From Trichoderma breve (taxonomy: Eukaryota; Ascomycota; Sordariomycetes; Hypocreales; Hypocreaceae), in NCBI RefSeq assembly GCF_028502605.1, contig NC_079233.1:3720001-3784000 (forward strand): 64,000 nucleotides of DNA. Direction: 5' to 3'. The translations under genes were made by a program, and so were the position numbers. The notes under the pieces were generated by a model that saw nothing but the letters and a program-made list of their open reading frames with translations, was not told the DNA's origin and did no database searches. Positions 34,496-45,862 of the stretch are shown piece after piece (within the stretch, counting starts at the first letter, position 1; every line of letters starts with the position of its first letter).

Positions 34496-36228
34496 ATGGC
34501 TCCCGATCTCAACACGCTGCCGCGCTCAGAGGCGCCTCAGCCCACCGCCCACCCAGAGCAGAAACCAAACATTCTTTACATCATGGCCGACCAACTGGCG
34601 GCTCCTCAGCTCAAAATGTACAATCCCAACTCTCAGATCAAGACGCCCAACCTGGACCGTCTGGCAGCTTCATCCGTCCAGTTCGACTCTGCCTACTGCC
34701 CTTCACCGCTCTGTGCGCCCTCAAGGATGAGCATGATCTCCGGCCTCTTGCCCATGAAGATTGGCTCTTACGACAATGCCTCTCAGATCAACTCAGAGGT
34801 TCCCACGTATGCGCATTACTTGCGCTCAAAGGGCTACCACACCGCTCTGGCGGGCAAGATGCACTTTGTGGGCGATCAGCTGCACGGCTATGAGCAGCGT
34901 CTCACGAGTGACATTTATCCGGGTGACTTTGGCTGGGTTGTGAACTGGGATGAACCGGATACTCGTCTCGAATGGTATCACAATGCTAGCTCGATTCTTC
35001 AGGCCGGGCCTTGTGGACGGAGCAACCAGTTGGATTACGATGAGGAGGTCATGTATCGCAGCACTCAGTATCTTTGGGACCATGTTCGTGAGGGTCCTGA
35101 CAAGCGCCCTTTTGCTCTGACTGTTTCTCTTACTCATCCTCATGATCCTTATACCATTACGAAAAAGTACTGGAACCTGTACGAGGATGTGGATATCGAA
35201 TTGCCCAAGGTTCGCATCGCCAAGGAGAAGCAGGACACTCACAGCAAGCGTCTTCTGAAGGTCTGTGATCTGTGGGATCTGGAGTTTTCAGACGAACAAA
35301 TCAAGAGAGCCAAGAGAGCGTACTATGGTTCTGTGAGCTATGTTGACGACTGCATCGGCAAGCTGCTCGAGACGCTTGAAGACGCCGGCTTGATGGACAA
35401 CACCATTGTCATCTTCAGTGGCGACCACGGCGATATGCTGGGCGAGCGCAACCTTTGGTACAAGATGAGCTATTTTGAGTCGTCTGTGCGAGTCCCCATG
35501 CTGGTTCACTATCCTAAGTGGTTCACCCCTCGCCGTGTGCCGCAAAATGTCTCGACGCTGGATCTTCTGCCTACGATTTGCGACATCATCGGCACCAAGC
35601 CAGCATCCTTCTTGCCCATGGACGGCGTAAGCATGATGCCTCACCTGCTGGGCAAGGAAGGAGGCGGCGATACGGTCTTTGCCGAGTACACAGGCGAGGG
35701 AACTGTGCGCCCCATGATGATGATTCGACGAGGGGATTGGAAGTACATTACTTGCCCGGCTGATGAGCCGCAGCTGTTCAATCTCAAGACGGATCCTCTG
35801 GAGCTGGATAACCTGGCGCGCTTCGGTACCGGCAAGATTGAGCCGCAGACGGAGGCTGAGAAGGAGGCCAAGACTGTGTTTCAGAATTTCGAGGCCGAAG
35901 CAAAGGCCAAGTGGGATTTCGATGCCATTACAGAAAAGGTGTTGCAATCTCAAAGAAGCAGACGCCTGGTGTGGGATGCGTTGAGCAAGGGAGCGTTTAC
36001 AAGCTGGGACCACGACCCGGTGGACGATGGCAGACAAAAGTGAGTAATATCTTGTTCTGTTACGTTTGATTATGTTTTGAAGTGGTACTTGATTGCTAAT
36101 TATTGTCCGATTTTAGGTACATCCGATCAAACATCCCGCTGGATGACTTGGAGAGGCGTGCGAGATATCCGTTTGTGGACTCGCAGGGATACGAGATTTC
36201 AAAGACGGTCAATTCGACTCGAAGCTAA
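34496..36228 (+). CDS. Sulfatase, choline-sulfatase-like
   Basis: Type I sulfatase most like choline sulfatase, which releases sulfate and choline from choline-O-sulfate, a sulfur store in fungi. Exons 34496-36039 and 36117-36228 give 551 residues. NILYIMADQLAAPQL near residue 25 is the N-terminal metal-binding block (the first acidic ligand D32). C73 in CAPSR is the residue converted to formylglycine (C-x-P-S-R motif). GKMHFVGDQLHGYEQRL near 119 is characteristic of choline sulfatases. SGDHGDMLGE near 308 supplies further metal ligands and KMSYFESSVRVPM follows. The C-terminal region with WDFDAITEKVLQSQRSRR is also choline-sulfatase-like. There is no signal peptide, consistent with a cytosolic enzyme. 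No choline transporter or dehydrogenase lies beside it. Other substrates in the broad family cannot be excluded. Confidence 0.9.
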
Positions 36229-36860
36229 GCGGGAGGCTTCATTCTTCTTCTTCTTTTTTACAGCATGCTATTTGCTATCTTGAGCATCGGATTGACTCTA
36301 AGAGACTGATTACTTACTTGAGTTTACATTGGCGGGAGCATACATAGCGAAGGGATTCTTGTTGGCTTGACGGACATGATTTGGAGTACCATTTTGGAGT
36401 ACCAGTTGTAGTTGAAACTTATTTAAATATATCATGAGAAAAATAAACTAAAAATATTAAAATATTGTATCTATACTTGATAAGAATGCTGTTGATTAAC
36501 TCAAACTGAAGCCAACAGTTACAGTAACTGCCTTATATAATTTCCTGCAAAGCTTCATTAGTGGCTGCCCCCACTTGGTTACCACCACGGCAGGCACCAT
36601 GCCTAGCGCCTGCCCCACGGAGCGTGTTGGTTCCTGTACTTGAATAATAAATTCAAACTCAACGTCACTGCTAAAAGGAAACTTGCTCTCCCTCATACTG
36701 CAATTCTACTTATTTTTACATTGTGCCACGTATCCAATTCTTACAAACACGTCTCGCTTGAGTCCTCACCCCCGAACTGAATCCTCTCAACAACTGCAAC
36801 CAGGAAGAGCGCAGAGAAAGAGACAAATCGCTTCAGCTACAAAACCAACAGGCGCATACG
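36229..36860. other. Intergenic region between sulfatase and MED8
   Basis: Nothing coding is seen in 632 bases. The AT-rich left part should contain the 3' end of the sulfatase transcript; the right part is the MED8 promoter and leader. Confidence 0.55.
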
Positions 36861-37684
36861 ATGGCGACGCTGGGCTTGGACGACGACGAGCTCAAGTCGG
36901 TTGAGCAGACACTGGCTCGGTTGGCGCAGCTCTCGAGCAGCATACAAAGCTTAAAGATGGATATTCTCAAGAGCAATCCGCTTCCTCACCCGTATGCTTG
37001 GTCCCCCACGTTGCGCAATACCTGGCAGCTCTAACGGTTTCACTCTGGTGCAGCTCCTCATTACAAGCCTCGGCTCAGATCCTCCAGCGCAACCTCCAGA
37101 CGGTATTAGATAACCTGAGCGAGAACGCAGAGCTCTTCTCGCGCATCGCCGTGCATCCATCGACAAATTATCCCGGACGAACACAAGAAGGCGTCTTGAC
37201 CCAGCTGCTGCGGAAGAAGCTAGAGCCAGATGTGGAGGAGCTCGTTTCACAGGGACGCGAGACGGCACGCCTAGCTACGCCTGAGGGCATTGCGGAGCTA
37301 CAGAGCATATGGGACGAGCTGCGGGAATGGACACATGACAGGATTGCTAAATACGTCAGAGAAGAGGCCGGCGATGTCTACACCAAAGAAGAGAGGGAGA
37401 TGGGCGTCGATAAGGTGCGCACAGGACTGAGAAAAGGTCTGGACGAAGAAAGCGACGAAGAAGACGACGAAGACGAAGACGAGGATGAGGATAATGATGA
37501 CGCCATGGACGCGACGAATGATCAAGCAAAATCGGCGGCAGTGGGTAGGGGACCTGAGCCAGAAACTCTGCTTTGGTTTGCGGCGCGAGGAGATTTCGAC
37601 GTGCCGCGGAATGTTGAATATGAGAGAAAATCTGGGGGGAAAAGGGGATATGAAGGAGTGAATATACCGCCAGGCTCGTCTTAG
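36861..37684 (+). CDS. MED8: Mediator complex subunit 8 (head module)
   Basis: RNA polymerase II Mediator head subunit. Exons 36861-36991 and 37054-37684 give 253 residues; the 62-base intron has GTATGC and CAG ends and preserves frame. The N-terminal helix DDELKSVEQTLARLAQLSSSIQSLK and the following SLQASAQILQRNLQTVLDNLSE are the conserved Med8 core. Helices then continue through LLRKKLEPDVEELVSQGRE and ELQSIWDELREWTHDRIAKYV. A strongly acidic tract of Glu/Asp lies at about 175-192 (DNA 37446-37503), then a Gly/Arg-containing tail. Fungal Med8 proteins share the helical core and vary in the tail. The start ATG follows CATACG and is the first in frame. The alternative, another coiled-coil protein, is unlikely given the N-terminal match. 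Confidence 0.87.
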
Positions 37685-38740
37685 GCTGACGACCTCGACG
37701 GCTTGCTTTCCAATGTTGCTGAGTGCCTTGCTTCTTTAACAAGCTCAGACGACGAATCAAACGATCACCCATAATACTGGAGGTTATGGAAGTTATCTTG
37801 CTATGGCAATCATGGCGACGGCGATCCGGTATTGGTGTTAGATTTGTACGTGTCTTTTTTCTTTCCCTTTTTCTATTAGTGCGAGCGGTTGCTGGAGTTC
37901 CACGGACACGGTCAAGTCATAGCGTCCGGTCCCTGAATAATATGTCATCGAAGGTGTTCAAGCACAGGGATAAGGCTTGCAGAATGCAGCTACGAAGCAC
38001 AGCATTGGCCCTATGAGATGAAGGCGGCAACGTTGCCCCGGAATTACACATTAATTTGTTTATTTCCTTTTATTTCGAGCCCATGACGTATCGAGATCAA
38101 CCGAGGCGATCGAAGCGAGCGAATGTCAGACGACATCGCAGGGTTGGGTTGATCCTCTGGTTGGAGCGATAAGGATGATGGTCAATCAGAGCGCGCATTG
38201 GGATGCAAGGGAGCCCGAAATGGTCGGATGTGACAGCTTCGGGCCAGCTGAGGAGCTGCATGTGTAATCGTGACGTTCCCCGCAAAGACTTTAAACTTCC
38301 CCTCCATCCCGAGGCGAATTGATCCTCTAGTGCTCTTCTCATTTCTGATTTCTTGAACCTTGTGTGCCATGAGCTCATCGCTGAGAGCGGAATCCCACTT
38401 GTCAAAGCTCTAAAAGCCAATTACTTCTTAATATCTTGACCAATAGGCCCAGCAGTAAGCCGCCACAGCTCCGGCTAGTGACAAGATATAAGATCAGCCA
38501 GCTGACCGTCCACCTAGTGCTCACATTGCTGCCATGTTGTATAACGCATATTGGTATGTTGTTTATTTCCCCCTCATCCTTCAGTCTTACTCTCCATTAT
38601 CTATGGGGTGGGAGGAGGCTTCTTAAGTAAGACCAATTAAGGCCTTCTCCTCGGAAAGAGGGAGAGAGGGCTGCAAAGAGGACGAGACGAAAAATTTACT
38701 TAAACCCACGCCTCATGCCATTCTACCTCTTTCCATCGCC
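37685..38740. other. Intergenic region, no recognised gene
   Basis: The 1056 bases hold only short open frames (37723-38016 on plus, 38097-38420 on minus) with no motifs. The sequence just before 38741 should be the promoter of the DUF7730-like gene. Confidence 0.5.
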
Positions 38741-39964
38741 ATGACTTTCAATTTTTTAAACGGGCTGCAATTTTCTATGGATATAAACGTACAGGATACT
38801 CATGCGATTCATCTAGTCATGGCGGGGGCGGAGTATGAGTACTGTCCATTCATGTTTTGGTACCCGCCTGCGGTGTGCTATTACAAGCGGTTCGGGCCTG
38901 GAATTGATGAAGACGACACTAATGCGGCCGTGGCAACAGACGGGAAGGATATCCAGCCATACGCCGCTGGTGAGGGAAACGACACAAATGCCGTCAACGG
39001 GGCAAACTCGTCGCGCTTCTTATCTCTGCCGGCAGAGGTGCGGCTGAGGATCTACTACTGGGCTTACAGGATGAGTCCGATCCAGCCCAAGGAGCTGGCG
39101 GCGGGATATCCGATCCCGATGCTGTGCCGCTACGTGTTACATCCGCTGGACCCTGATCTCGAACAACAGATAGAGCTAGAGATTGAAAACGAGCAGACCA
39201 TTATAGATCTCGCGAAGGAGTCCAAGTGCTCAGACGATGGCGCGCAAAAGGAAGGCAGTGAGCAGAAAGAAGGTGGCGGGCAGAAGTGGGAAAAGATGAG
39301 GGCGGAGCAGGACAAGAAGAAGCTCATCAAAGACAGGCTGAAGGAGAGAATGCGGGAGCTCAACATGACGACGCCGGGCTTGCTCAGCTCGGACCGGCCG
39401 CTGGCAGGGATGCCGGCGAGCTTACTTTGTACCTGCCGGCAGGTCTACTTTGAGGCGCGGGAGATTCCGTTTGCCAACAACGAATTTGTCTTCCTCAACT
39501 GGTTCTCCTCGGGACTCAATGCTGCAGCGGCCGTGACCAAGTCGCAGCGGCCGTGGCAGCGCCTGGCCATGCGGTACGCGCGGCTGGAGCTCATGGCCGA
39601 GGACCTGGCTCGGAAGGCGGCCCTGAGCAAGTGGGCGGAGCTGTGCGGCCCCGGACCGTCCGCATCGTGGACTCGGGGCCTCCGGGGCCTACGGTTGAAA
39701 ATTGTGGGCCAGGTCGGCAGGAGGAGCGAGGAGGCGAAAGACGACGACGAGTTTGTTGACGGGCTGGAGGAGGTGGGTGGTGCCAAGCGATGGGTGGAAG
39801 AAGGGCGGCTGGCGGAAATGGAGAATCTGGAGAGATTGGAGATTGAGATTATCAAGAACTCGTGGGGGACTATGGAAAAGATGGCGTGGTGTGCGGCTGT
39901 TGAAGAGGCTTTGAGGGAGAAGGGATCTAAGGCGATGGTTGTGAGCATGGGCAGGATCCTGTGA
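38741..39964 (+). CDS. DUF7730-like protein with an F-box-style LPAEVR motif
   Basis: Intronless gene of 407 residues. The segment FLSLPAEVRLRIYYWAYR at about 93-110 matches the start of the fungal DUF7730 domain, which has an F-box-like opening helix. The rest of the domain includes LLCTCRQVYFEAREIPFANNEFVF at about 227-251, the usual second block of these proteins. Between them lies a charged, Lys/Glu-rich insertion (about 145-210), likely coiled-coil or disordered. Another charged stretch occurs near 325-340. No catalytic motif is seen. Members of this family are numerous in Ascomycota and functionally uncharacterised; a role as a substrate adaptor is only a guess from the F-box-like motif. 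Codon use is GC-rich in the third position, unlike the AT-rich flanks. Confidence 0.78.
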   Translation: MTFNFLNGLQFSMDINVQDTHAIHLVMAGAEYEYCPFMFWYPPAVCYYKRFGPGIDEDDTNAAVATDGKDIQPYAAGEGNDTNAVNGANSSRFLSLPAEVRLRIYYWAYRMSPIQPKELAAGYPIPMLCRYVLHPLDPDLEQQIELEIENEQTIIDLAKESKCSDDGAQKEGSEQKEGGGQKWEKMRAEQDKKKLIKDRLKERMRELNMTTPGLLSSDRPLAGMPASLLCTCRQVYFEAREIPFANNEFVFLNWFSSGLNAAAAVTKSQRPWQRLAMRYARLELMAEDLARKAALSKWAELCGPGPSASWTRGLRGLRLKIVGQVGRRSEEAKDDDEFVDGLEEVGGAKRWVEEGRLAEMENLERLEIEIIKNSWGTMEKMAWCAAVEEALREKGSKAMVVSMGRIL

Positions 39965-41898
39965 TCTGCTTGTTTGGTTTCCTATATACAGACACTCGTA
40001 TTTCTCATATCGGTATGAACATGTGGGGGGGAGTTTAACTGGCGTTTTGGGTCTGTTGCTCATTCTTAATAATATCAATCTTTGTGATTCATCTGTATGT
40101 CTGTGTAAAGGCGTCTTCGGGTTCGGCCTCGGCTTCGGTTCCACTAAGGCTGCAGAATGTCGTATAGCCTTGGGTTATTGTCTTTAAAGGATTGGAAATA
40201 CGCTCCATCAGGTGCCCGCTGAATTCAGGCATCGTGCCAATGGAACTTGGCGCAGCTAGTACCGGACATTTGTGATTGTTTATTCGGACCGCCGAGGCAT
40301 GGAGCGGACTTTAGCCCCCGTGGTGGCTGTATGCCGGACGGACGAGCTTGTTTATTGCGCAACTGGTTGGCTGGCGAGCACAAGACAACATACAAAAGTA
40401 AAGTAGCATGAAACTATTTGTTACATGCCTCTTGTTCTAAGTTGTTTTAATTGTTACATCGGATAACGTAAGGATTCGCTAGTGGTGTCCGCGGAGAGAA
40501 GAGCGGACCGGTTATCGGAGGAATATAGGAAACGGGGTTTTTACGAATTGCTTTGAAGGGAATGATGGCTTTGTATTTGGCCGAAAAAACAATTGTTTTG
40601 GCATTTGCGGTGTAGTTGAATGTGAGTTGTTGATGCCATGGCTTGCCGTGAGTAGCCGCTTACAAGCTGTGATAGAAACTGAACGGTTAGGAAAAGATAC
40701 AGAAACAGACGAGATATTGAGCTATAGACATGTGAATAGTGGGGATTACAAAGCAGCTTATCGCCTCATTAATAATAGTTACGATTAATGTAATTCAGTG
40801 CAAGAAGAAAAGAAAGGGCAGGACAGAACGAGAGCTGAACAGAGCGTGCATGGAGCTGAAGTAGTTGAGAGGCCGTATTCACTATTCCCCCCACCTTCGT
40901 GGAGGAGCTCTTTAGAAAACGCGCCCTTTTTTAAAAAGTGGCTTTCAGGTCGGCCTCGGGCTGCAATGATGAGTCACTCACCTCGGCTTAAAAAGAAGAA
41001 ACAAAAAAAAGAGGTGTGTACTATATTCGTACCTATCATATCAGGAGGATAGACAAACAAAAGGGCAGATTGGTAAGAATGGAAACGATCAAATGGCTTA
41101 TATAGGCGAATAAGCGTATTTGCATTTGCCGAGATGCGGTTGCGGGCCCCGTTTCGACGTCTCTAGCTCCGGCCGGATAAGGAAGCAAAAGGCGATGCGA
41201 ATGTCCGAATGGATGGCTTTTTTGGCTGGCTCGTTCGATTACTGCCTATTCCGTGTCTAGCTGAACGGTCTTCGTTTTGAATGCGAGGACCGGCGACTGA
41301 CATCCTTGCCCGTTTTTGGTGACTCTTTTGACTAGTATGCGGATTTGTGAAGGGATTACTCCGAGTCTGTGTGTTGTTTCTGATGAGTAATTAAAAAATA
41401 GAGAGGAAATAGATAAAATAAGAATAAAAATAAAAATTGAATAGATCGGATTAATTGTATTGCTGTAAATGTGCCTTACACAAGACTAACGTCGATCGAA
41501 CTGGGCTCTGTTTTGATTACCACATTAGCACACCCGATGATGCATAGCCTAATTCTGGGCACATGCAATTGCGGTTCAGACAGCCGACGTCGCTGACGTT
41601 TTTTTACTTCTTCGATCTTAAAAGTACTACGAAACTTCATTTGATGCGTCTTTCGCCTTGACAAGACGACGGTATATGTTGGGTTTTGAACGACATAGAG
41701 GCTCTTGAATCCATTGGGTTCGACTTTACAACATCCTGACATCCAACCTACCTAGTATTGGCGATCACTCAGAAACCGGAAATCCTGTCGTCACGTACTT
41801 AACTCAATCGAAACCACTGGCCCCCATTATAGCAAAACAACAACACAAATCTCTCTACTTCTTTTTTACTCTCCTCTTCTTTTCCGATTCCTTCCACC
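39965..41898. other. Intergenic region, no recognised gene
   Basis: These 1.9 kb carry no supportable coding region. A polypurine stretch lies near 40980-41010 and AT-rich sequence near 41385-41460. The minus-strand frame 41476-41742 (88 codons) has no motifs. The region just upstream of 41899 is CT-rich, fitting a leader. Confidence 0.5.
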
Positions 41899-42588
41899 AT
41901 GAACGCGCGGTGTCAGTGCGGCGCAGTGACGTTCAAGACGCCGCTGCCCGAGCCCCTGGCGCTGTATATATGCCATTGCTCCGAGTGCAGAAAACAGACG
42001 GGCTCGGCGTTTGGCACTTCGGCCATATTTCCGCATTTCAGGCTACCGGAGACGGAAGACCTGAGCTGCTATGCGTATGTTTTGTCCCAAGGGTGGAAAA
42101 GAGTTGTTTAGTTGATGGGACGTGGGCGAGAGTTAAGGACGAAGAATGAAAGAAACGGATGGAGGTTTTGATGCTAATGGGGACTTTTTCGAGTTTAGGC
42201 GACCGACGGCATCAGGGCAGACACTCTACTGGTACGAAATCATCCCATGACTTGATAAAAATCGACGAACTTCGACGACTGATGGAACTTTCTACAGCTA
42301 CTTCTGTCGCAGCTGCGGAACACGACTCATCCACATGACACCGGTATGCTCTCTTCAACCATCGTCAACAACTTCATCCCCCCTCCAAAGCTAACACTGA
42401 ACTCTCTCCGGCACAAGTCAAAAAACGTGCTCTCCGTCAAAGGCGGCTGCATCGAGGGCCTTGACTGGACAAAGGCAATCCACATCTGGACCAAGAGTGC
42501 CATGGTGCCCATTCCTGAGGGCTCCGAGGCGCATTCCGAGGCGTCTAGCAGCCCCGAGTTTAGTCAGAGCCAGGAGCTCTTGGATTGA
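41899..42588 (+). CDS. GFA/CENP-V-fold zinc protein
   Basis: Small protein of the glutathione-dependent formaldehyde-activating (GFA)/CENP-V fold, a zinc-binding beta fold. I assemble four exons, 41899-42074, 42199-42231, 42298-42343 and 42418-42588, to give 141 residues; all junctions keep frame. Zinc-ligand cysteines appear in the expected order: CQCG near residue 5, CHCSEC near 26, and CRSCG in the third exon. KQTGSAFGTSAIFP is the standard core block. NVLSVKGGCIEGLD near residue 86 is also typical of fungal GFA proteins. Exons two and three are only 33 and 46 bases, so the gene is easily missed by open-frame searches. Despite the name, most family members have no proven role in formaldehyde metabolism. 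Confidence 0.85.
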
Positions 42589-43007
42589 ACAAATCTCTGG
42601 TTTTACACTACTTTTTCATTTTCATTTTTTCTTTTCTTAATTTTGATTTGGTATCTTACATTGATTTACTCGGGGAGGAAGGGATGGAAATGCATATGGG
42701 ATCTTTATGGTGAGAACTAGATGATGCTATGCTGACGGTGATGTAATGTGGCGTCACGATGGTCTTTTGTTCTTTTGTTCTTTTTAACGATCCAAATCAT
42801 CCAGAAAACGAGGGAATGATTACTTTCCATGGTACTTTTCATGCTTGGTGGTTCACCAGCATAAAGCCATTGCTACGGGCCGAGGGGGGTTTGCTAGTGC
42901 GTGGATGAGCACATTCGCATGGAGCGAACATATACACATAACGCACACATATATATACCAAGGGAGTTTTTGATTTAAACATATCATTCATCATAATAGA
43001 AAAATTA
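42589..43007. other. Convergent 3' region of the GFA and DUF1295-like genes
   Basis: No coding content is seen in the 419 bases between convergent stops. T-rich runs at 42600-42660 and 42770-42785 fit 3' untranslated sequence. Confidence 0.55.
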
Positions 43008-44174
43008 CTATATCAGCTTCTCATCGCCGCTCTGTGGAGTACTGCTTTGGTCATCTCCTCCAGGTCCAACATCGCCCTCGTCCGCAGCTTCTCCATGTTG
43101 ACTCATATCAGAGTGCTTCTTTGGGTCAAATACAAACATGGGAAATTCGAGAAAGATGGTTCTCTTCAAGATTATCTGCATCTTCTCGTACAGCTGCGGA
43201 GGGAATGGGATGAGGATGCTGGTACGATCTAACCAGCGCTTATAGGCATGCCAATTGTTGTCGCTTTCATATCGTGCCTTTGCCTTTGGACATTCCGAGA
43301 GCGGTATCCCAGAAACGAACAAGAGGAGAAATGTAAGGAAGATTGGACCTAGGATGGTGGCATAAAGGGCTTTATAGGCTTGGCCGTGGACGAAGCCATC
43401 TGCTGCTGATGACACGGCAATCATATAAATGGCTGGATTGAGTCAGTCAGGATCTTTTTTCTCTTTTTTTTTTTTCCGAGTATACGGTAACAAGAAGAGT
43501 TGATATTACCAAAATGGACGAGGGTTTCCCCAAAGTAATTAGGATGCCGCGAAACAGCAAACAAGCCTCCGTCACAGACAGCTTTGCCATCGTGCGTGCT
43601 CCGAAAGCGATACTTTTACGCATCGCTCACCGTCTCGATTCCCAGACCGATGGAATACATGACCACTCCCGCAATATCCCTCCCCGTCCCAAACCGATGA
43701 TGTGGATAGCGCGTCACGGCCGGCGAGTTGAGCACCGTGACTGGCAGCGAGACGGTCCAGACCCAGAGCATCTGGAAGACCCAGAAGCCGAAGAAGGGGA
43801 AGAACTTTTGGCGCATCTCGTCGAAGAGGTCATCTTTGCCTGTTTTGAGGATGCGGAAGAGGAGGAATGTGGTGAGGCGGATGGCCCAGGCGATGAAGAG
43901 GAGGGTGGTGACGAGTTGGCGGGCTTGGGGGTGGTGACTATGGCGAGGATGATGAAGTTGGAGCCGCGGGCGAAGTCTGAGTGAGGTGAAGTATTTGGGG
44001 TGTTAGTTTAAGGGAGATGTGAGGTTTTGGTGATGGTTATAGTTATGGAGGCGAACCAGTGAGTTTGTCAAAGTTGCAGGTGTAGGCGATGGCGAAGAAG
44101 AAGAGCTGGTAGCCGACGGTGATGAGGGCGGTGATGACGAGGTGGTAGTCGTCTAATACATGAGTGGCTGGCAT
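43008..44174 (-). pseudogene. DUF1295 steroid-reductase-like membrane protein gene, apparently broken
   Basis: Polytopic membrane protein of the DUF1295 family, related to 3-oxo-5-alpha-steroid 4-dehydrogenases. Minus-strand pieces are 44174-44057, 43976-43510 and 43432-43008. Family blocks appear in the right order: CNFDKLTDFARGSNFIILA, RILKTGKDDLFDE, FWVFQMLWVWTVSLPV, KYRFRSTHDGKAV, SRHPNYFGE, and FVSGIPL. Two defects interrupt them. Between about 43915 and 43945 the frame must change by one base to pass from FIILAIVTT to QARQLVTTLLF. At 43618-43616 an in-frame TAA sits where the family has glutamine in a DxQKYRF motif (CAA to TAA would be one C-to-T change). No intron of usable length could remove either. 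Donor GTTCGC of the first intron is non-consensus. Either this copy is decayed or there are two sequence errors. Confidence 0.65.
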
Positions 44175-45862
44175 TTCATATAAATCGTCAAAAATATTGA
44201 TATCAATTATTGAGTATTAAATATGAACAAAAGTCCAGATGAAGTTTGTCATTGTGGAATATTACTAAAGGTTGGCTATATAGAATGGCTAGCGGGAGTC
44301 CGGTTTGTTGCCTCTCGATAGGCGCAGATGGATCATTTTGCCAGCATCGAGAGCGTGTCATTGGAGGTTGACCAAATGCGAATTTGAAATATCAGAGTAC
44401 TGAAGTACAAGTACCCAACTTGCATGGTTCTCCAACTCAAATTCAAGCTGTTGGCAGGTGCGGAGCACCTTGCTCCTGACAGCTCTTGATGTAAGGAAAG
44501 CACATCGGCACAGGAAATACACAGATCCGGAAAATATTCATATTGACATCAATTGATCTTTTCCCATCCACGTTCTCCATACTCTCTACTAGATTCATCT
44601 TTATTCCGACTTCATCATATTTCACCACATCTCCTTCGCCTATCCAGCATGAATCCGATCAATTTGTTTCAAGATTGCTTCCTCATGCGTGCATACGCGA
44701 CCATGCCGCCCTGACGAACTCGGCCTAGATCAACCCGGTCATTTCACCCATTTCCCGCAGACCCTCTCTCGTCTCGACCCAATTCGACAAAATGCTTCAC
44801 CCACGATGTTAAATAACCATCACCAAATCAGATCTGATAACTTTAGACGCCGTTTGACGACCCCACATCCCTTGGGAGCCTCTTCACTCGCTCGCCCTTT
44901 GGCCCTGCATCGCATGATTTTCAAGACGCTAAACATCCAAAACCGTCTTCACATCCTTGCGCTTTAATCAACCTGACATCAAAATCACCAGATTCTGTCC
45001 ACGGGAATCTACAGTCACATCTAGCCCGACCATTGACGAGCTCGAGAAATGTCCGGTCCCAAAATTAGGCCAGCGGCTTGCCATAGTGTCCTGGCCCAGC
45101 CCCACTATCGCGAGCCAGCTCCCAGACAGGAGGCGTCTGAACCATGTCTCAGATCCAGGTCCCTAACCCGGCAAATGCTAGTAGTCGCTGTATGGGGTAA
45201 CGCCTACCGACCAAGACTCCCAGTCTAAACCGCTACGGCCGCGCCGCCGCTGTTTGAGCTCCGTCTTGGATTCTCAGCAATGGTGTCTTGGCAATGCTCC
45301 AAACATTGCCATGTTTCGAGCATGGCCGGAGAAATGAAGGGGAACTCGTCAACAGGGCGGTTGTTTCTTCCAATGGCCGGGTGCCTTGTGCTGGCTGAGC
45401 TGACGACAGCCGGCTCGGTTCTCTCTACCCTCGTACCGGGCTCTTCCCTTTTCTTCTTTTCCCGGGACTGTTCTTCTCGTGTGTTGCATCATCTTCACTT
45501 CTTTTCTTCGTCGTTGAACCATCGTCCGCTTGGTCGGTGGCGATTTCTTTCGCCCTCACTTTTGGGTTTACAGGCCTGGCGCCGCCTTTTATTCAACCGT
45601 TGCCGTTCGCTCTTTAATTCTGCTTCTACCGCTTCGACGTGTTTGATTGCGATTGATTTGGCATCGGTCATTGTTTTATTTCGATATCCAGCTGGCTGAC
45701 AAAAAAAATCTTCGTTTTTTGCTTTTCTTCAGCGGTTTCATCTCATCTCTTCGAGTTGTGAAAACAGCTGTTGTAGTCATTCATTCTGGCCTCTTTTGGT
45801 GTTCTTTTTCACAATTCTTTTTATTTGGAGTCAAATAATTACCATCTTTCTTGGTATTTACG
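44175..45862. promoter_or_regulatory. Promoter and leader region of the secreted-protein gene
   Basis: No gene is supported in 1.7 kb. From about 44550 the plus strand is rich in C and T, and from 45430 to 45840 it is strongly T-rich, consistent with a promoter and a leader for the gene at 45863. Open frames at 44689-44967 and 45280-45699 have no motifs. Confidence 0.5.

Noticed and set aside
35288..36037. 249-codon open frame antisense to the sulfatase
   Set aside because: The plus strand has complete sulfatase motifs; the antisense frame has none.
43616..43634. Micro-intron GTGAGCGATGCGTAAAAG removing the stop in the DUF1295 gene
   Set aside because: 18 bases is far below any usable fungal intron, and longer alternatives lose conserved residues or break the frame.
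43514..43984. 156-codon acidic open frame on the plus strand
   Set aside because: It is antisense to conserved DUF1295 membrane segments and has no family features.
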